Assembly (NCBI GenBank): GCA_030607655.1
Contig: JAUWJN010000188.1
Span: 1-5,612 of the forward strand
DNA length: 5,612 bases
From: a bacterium
GTDB taxonomy: Bacteria > Armatimonadota > Zipacnadia > Zipacnadales > Zipacnadaceae
Reading direction: 5' to 3'
Shown here: positions 5,247 through 5,612 of the stretch, one piece after another
Position numbering within the stretch: the first letter of the stretch is position 1
How the letters are laid out: the number at the start of each line of letters is the position of its first letter
Notes under the pieces: model-generated
The model's database searches: none
Seen by the model: the letters and a program-made list of their open reading frames with translations, nothing else
Told to the model about the DNA's origin: nothing
Position numbers and translations under genes: made by a program

Positions 5247-5612
5247 TTGAATCCCAAACAGTTTGTAGCTGAACAGACTGAAGAGATCCGCGCCGCAGTG
5301 GGCGAGGGACGAGCGCTGGTGGCGCTTTCGGGGGGAGTGGATAGCTCGGTAGTAGCCGCTCTGGCCCACCAAGCTATCGGTGAGCGGCTCATTTCTCTGT
5401 TCATTGACGACGGCCTTATGCGCGAGGGTGAGGGGCCGATGGTGGTGGCGGCCCTCGCGGAACTGAGTATATCGGTGCAGATTATCGATCGGGCCGACGA
5501 CTTCTTCGCCGCGCTGGCCGGCATCACCGACCCCGAAGAGAAGCGCAAGGCCTTCCGGGACACCTTCTACAAGACCCTGGGTGCGGCCGTGCGCGACAGC
5601 GGAGCATCCTTC
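5247..5612 (+). CDS. guaA: GMP synthetase ATP-pyrophosphatase (PP-loop) subunit, 3'-truncated by window edge
   Basis: The enzyme activates XMP with ATP (adenylyl-XMP intermediate) and aminates it to GMP, the last step of guanine nucleotide synthesis in the cytoplasm. The 122 residues seen begin NPKQFVAEQTEEIRAAVG, like the start of stand-alone ATPase subunits, and carry the PP-loop SGGVDSS (28-34), the strand and motif LFIDDGLMREGE (51-62) and GITDPEEKRK (92-101), all characteristic of GuaA rather than NAD synthetase or thiolation PP-loop enzymes. In most bacteria this domain is fused behind a glutaminase domain of about 190 residues. Here the frame has a stop at 5133-5135 and only promoter-like DNA before it, so the protein appears to be the separate subunit known from archaea; its glutaminase partner would be elsewhere. 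Start choice is uncertain: TTG 5247 fits homology and ribosome binding site, while in-frame ATG 5163 would add 28 Trp-rich residues. The gene runs off the window. It is divergent from the NrpR-like regulator. Confidence 0.87.
   Translation, partial: MNPKQFVAEQTEEIRAAVGEGRALVALSGGVDSSVVAALAHQAIGERLISLFIDDGLMREGEGPMVVAALAELSISVQIIDRADDFFAALAGITDPEEKRKAFRDTFYKTLGAAVRDSGASF

Noticed and set aside
5177..5272. Short upstream open frame overlapping the GMP synthetase start (31 codons, MCREFF...)
   Set aside because: The GGTGGGA before it is too close to the ATG for normal initiation and the peptide shows no regulatory codon run; judged chance.
5213..5563. 116-codon minus-strand open frame over the GMP synthetase gene
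   Set aside because: It lies opposite a strongly conserved PP-loop coding region, has low-complexity Ser/Ala/Arg content and no family resemblance; it is an antisense shadow.

Overview
The window looks like a piece of a bacterial chromosome of moderate-to-high GC. Metabolic genes sampled over 60 bp reach about two thirds G+C, Shine-Dalgarno sites are clear, and the enzymes are of bacterial type. The lineage cannot be fixed from sequence alone. A bacterial triosephosphate isomerase together with an NrpR-type regulator and an apparently stand-alone GMP synthetase ATPase subunit points away from the standard model phyla, towards a poorly sampled one (inference).

Layout. Bases 1-942 are the 3' part of phosphoglycerate kinase (pgk, N-terminus cut off). 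Then, on the same strand, come a 77-aa zinc-ribbon protein (987-1220), a 332-aa protein carrying a PD-(D/E)XK nuclease signature (1244-2242), a TIM-barrel sugar isomerase/epimerase of the xylose-isomerase-like/AP endonuclease 2 fold (2255-3037) and triosephosphate isomerase (tpiA, 3123-3935). The whole run is probably one transcription unit of the gap-pgk-tpiA type, with an extra isomerase-like gene and an unusual zinc-ribbon/nuclease pair placed inside it. That pair is poorer in GC than its neighbours (40-48% in sampled 60-bp blocks against about 67%), which suggests separate ancestry.

Convergent to tpiA lies an NrpR-like regulator (3993-4973, minus strand): a winged helix followed by one NrpR regulatory domain. 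Its 5' side faces, across a 273-bp divergent intergenic region, a GMP synthetase ATP-pyrophosphatase gene (5247 to the window end, plus strand) that lacks an upstream glutaminase domain. The intergenic region holds one TTGACA-containing promoter candidate on each strand. A 27-bp inverted repeat (CGGAATA-N13-TATTCCG) lies between the two -35 boxes, and a cluster of TTGCC words overlaps the regulator's own promoter. This suggests an autoregulated switch that may also control the purine gene.

The most unusual items are the zinc-ribbon/PD-(D/E)XK pair in a glycolytic operon, the about 15-residue insertion in TpiA beside the catalytic His/Glu region, the NrpR homologue with its candidate operators, and the split form of GMP synthetase. 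No tRNA, rRNA, CRISPR array, transposase or convincing intrinsic terminator is seen.
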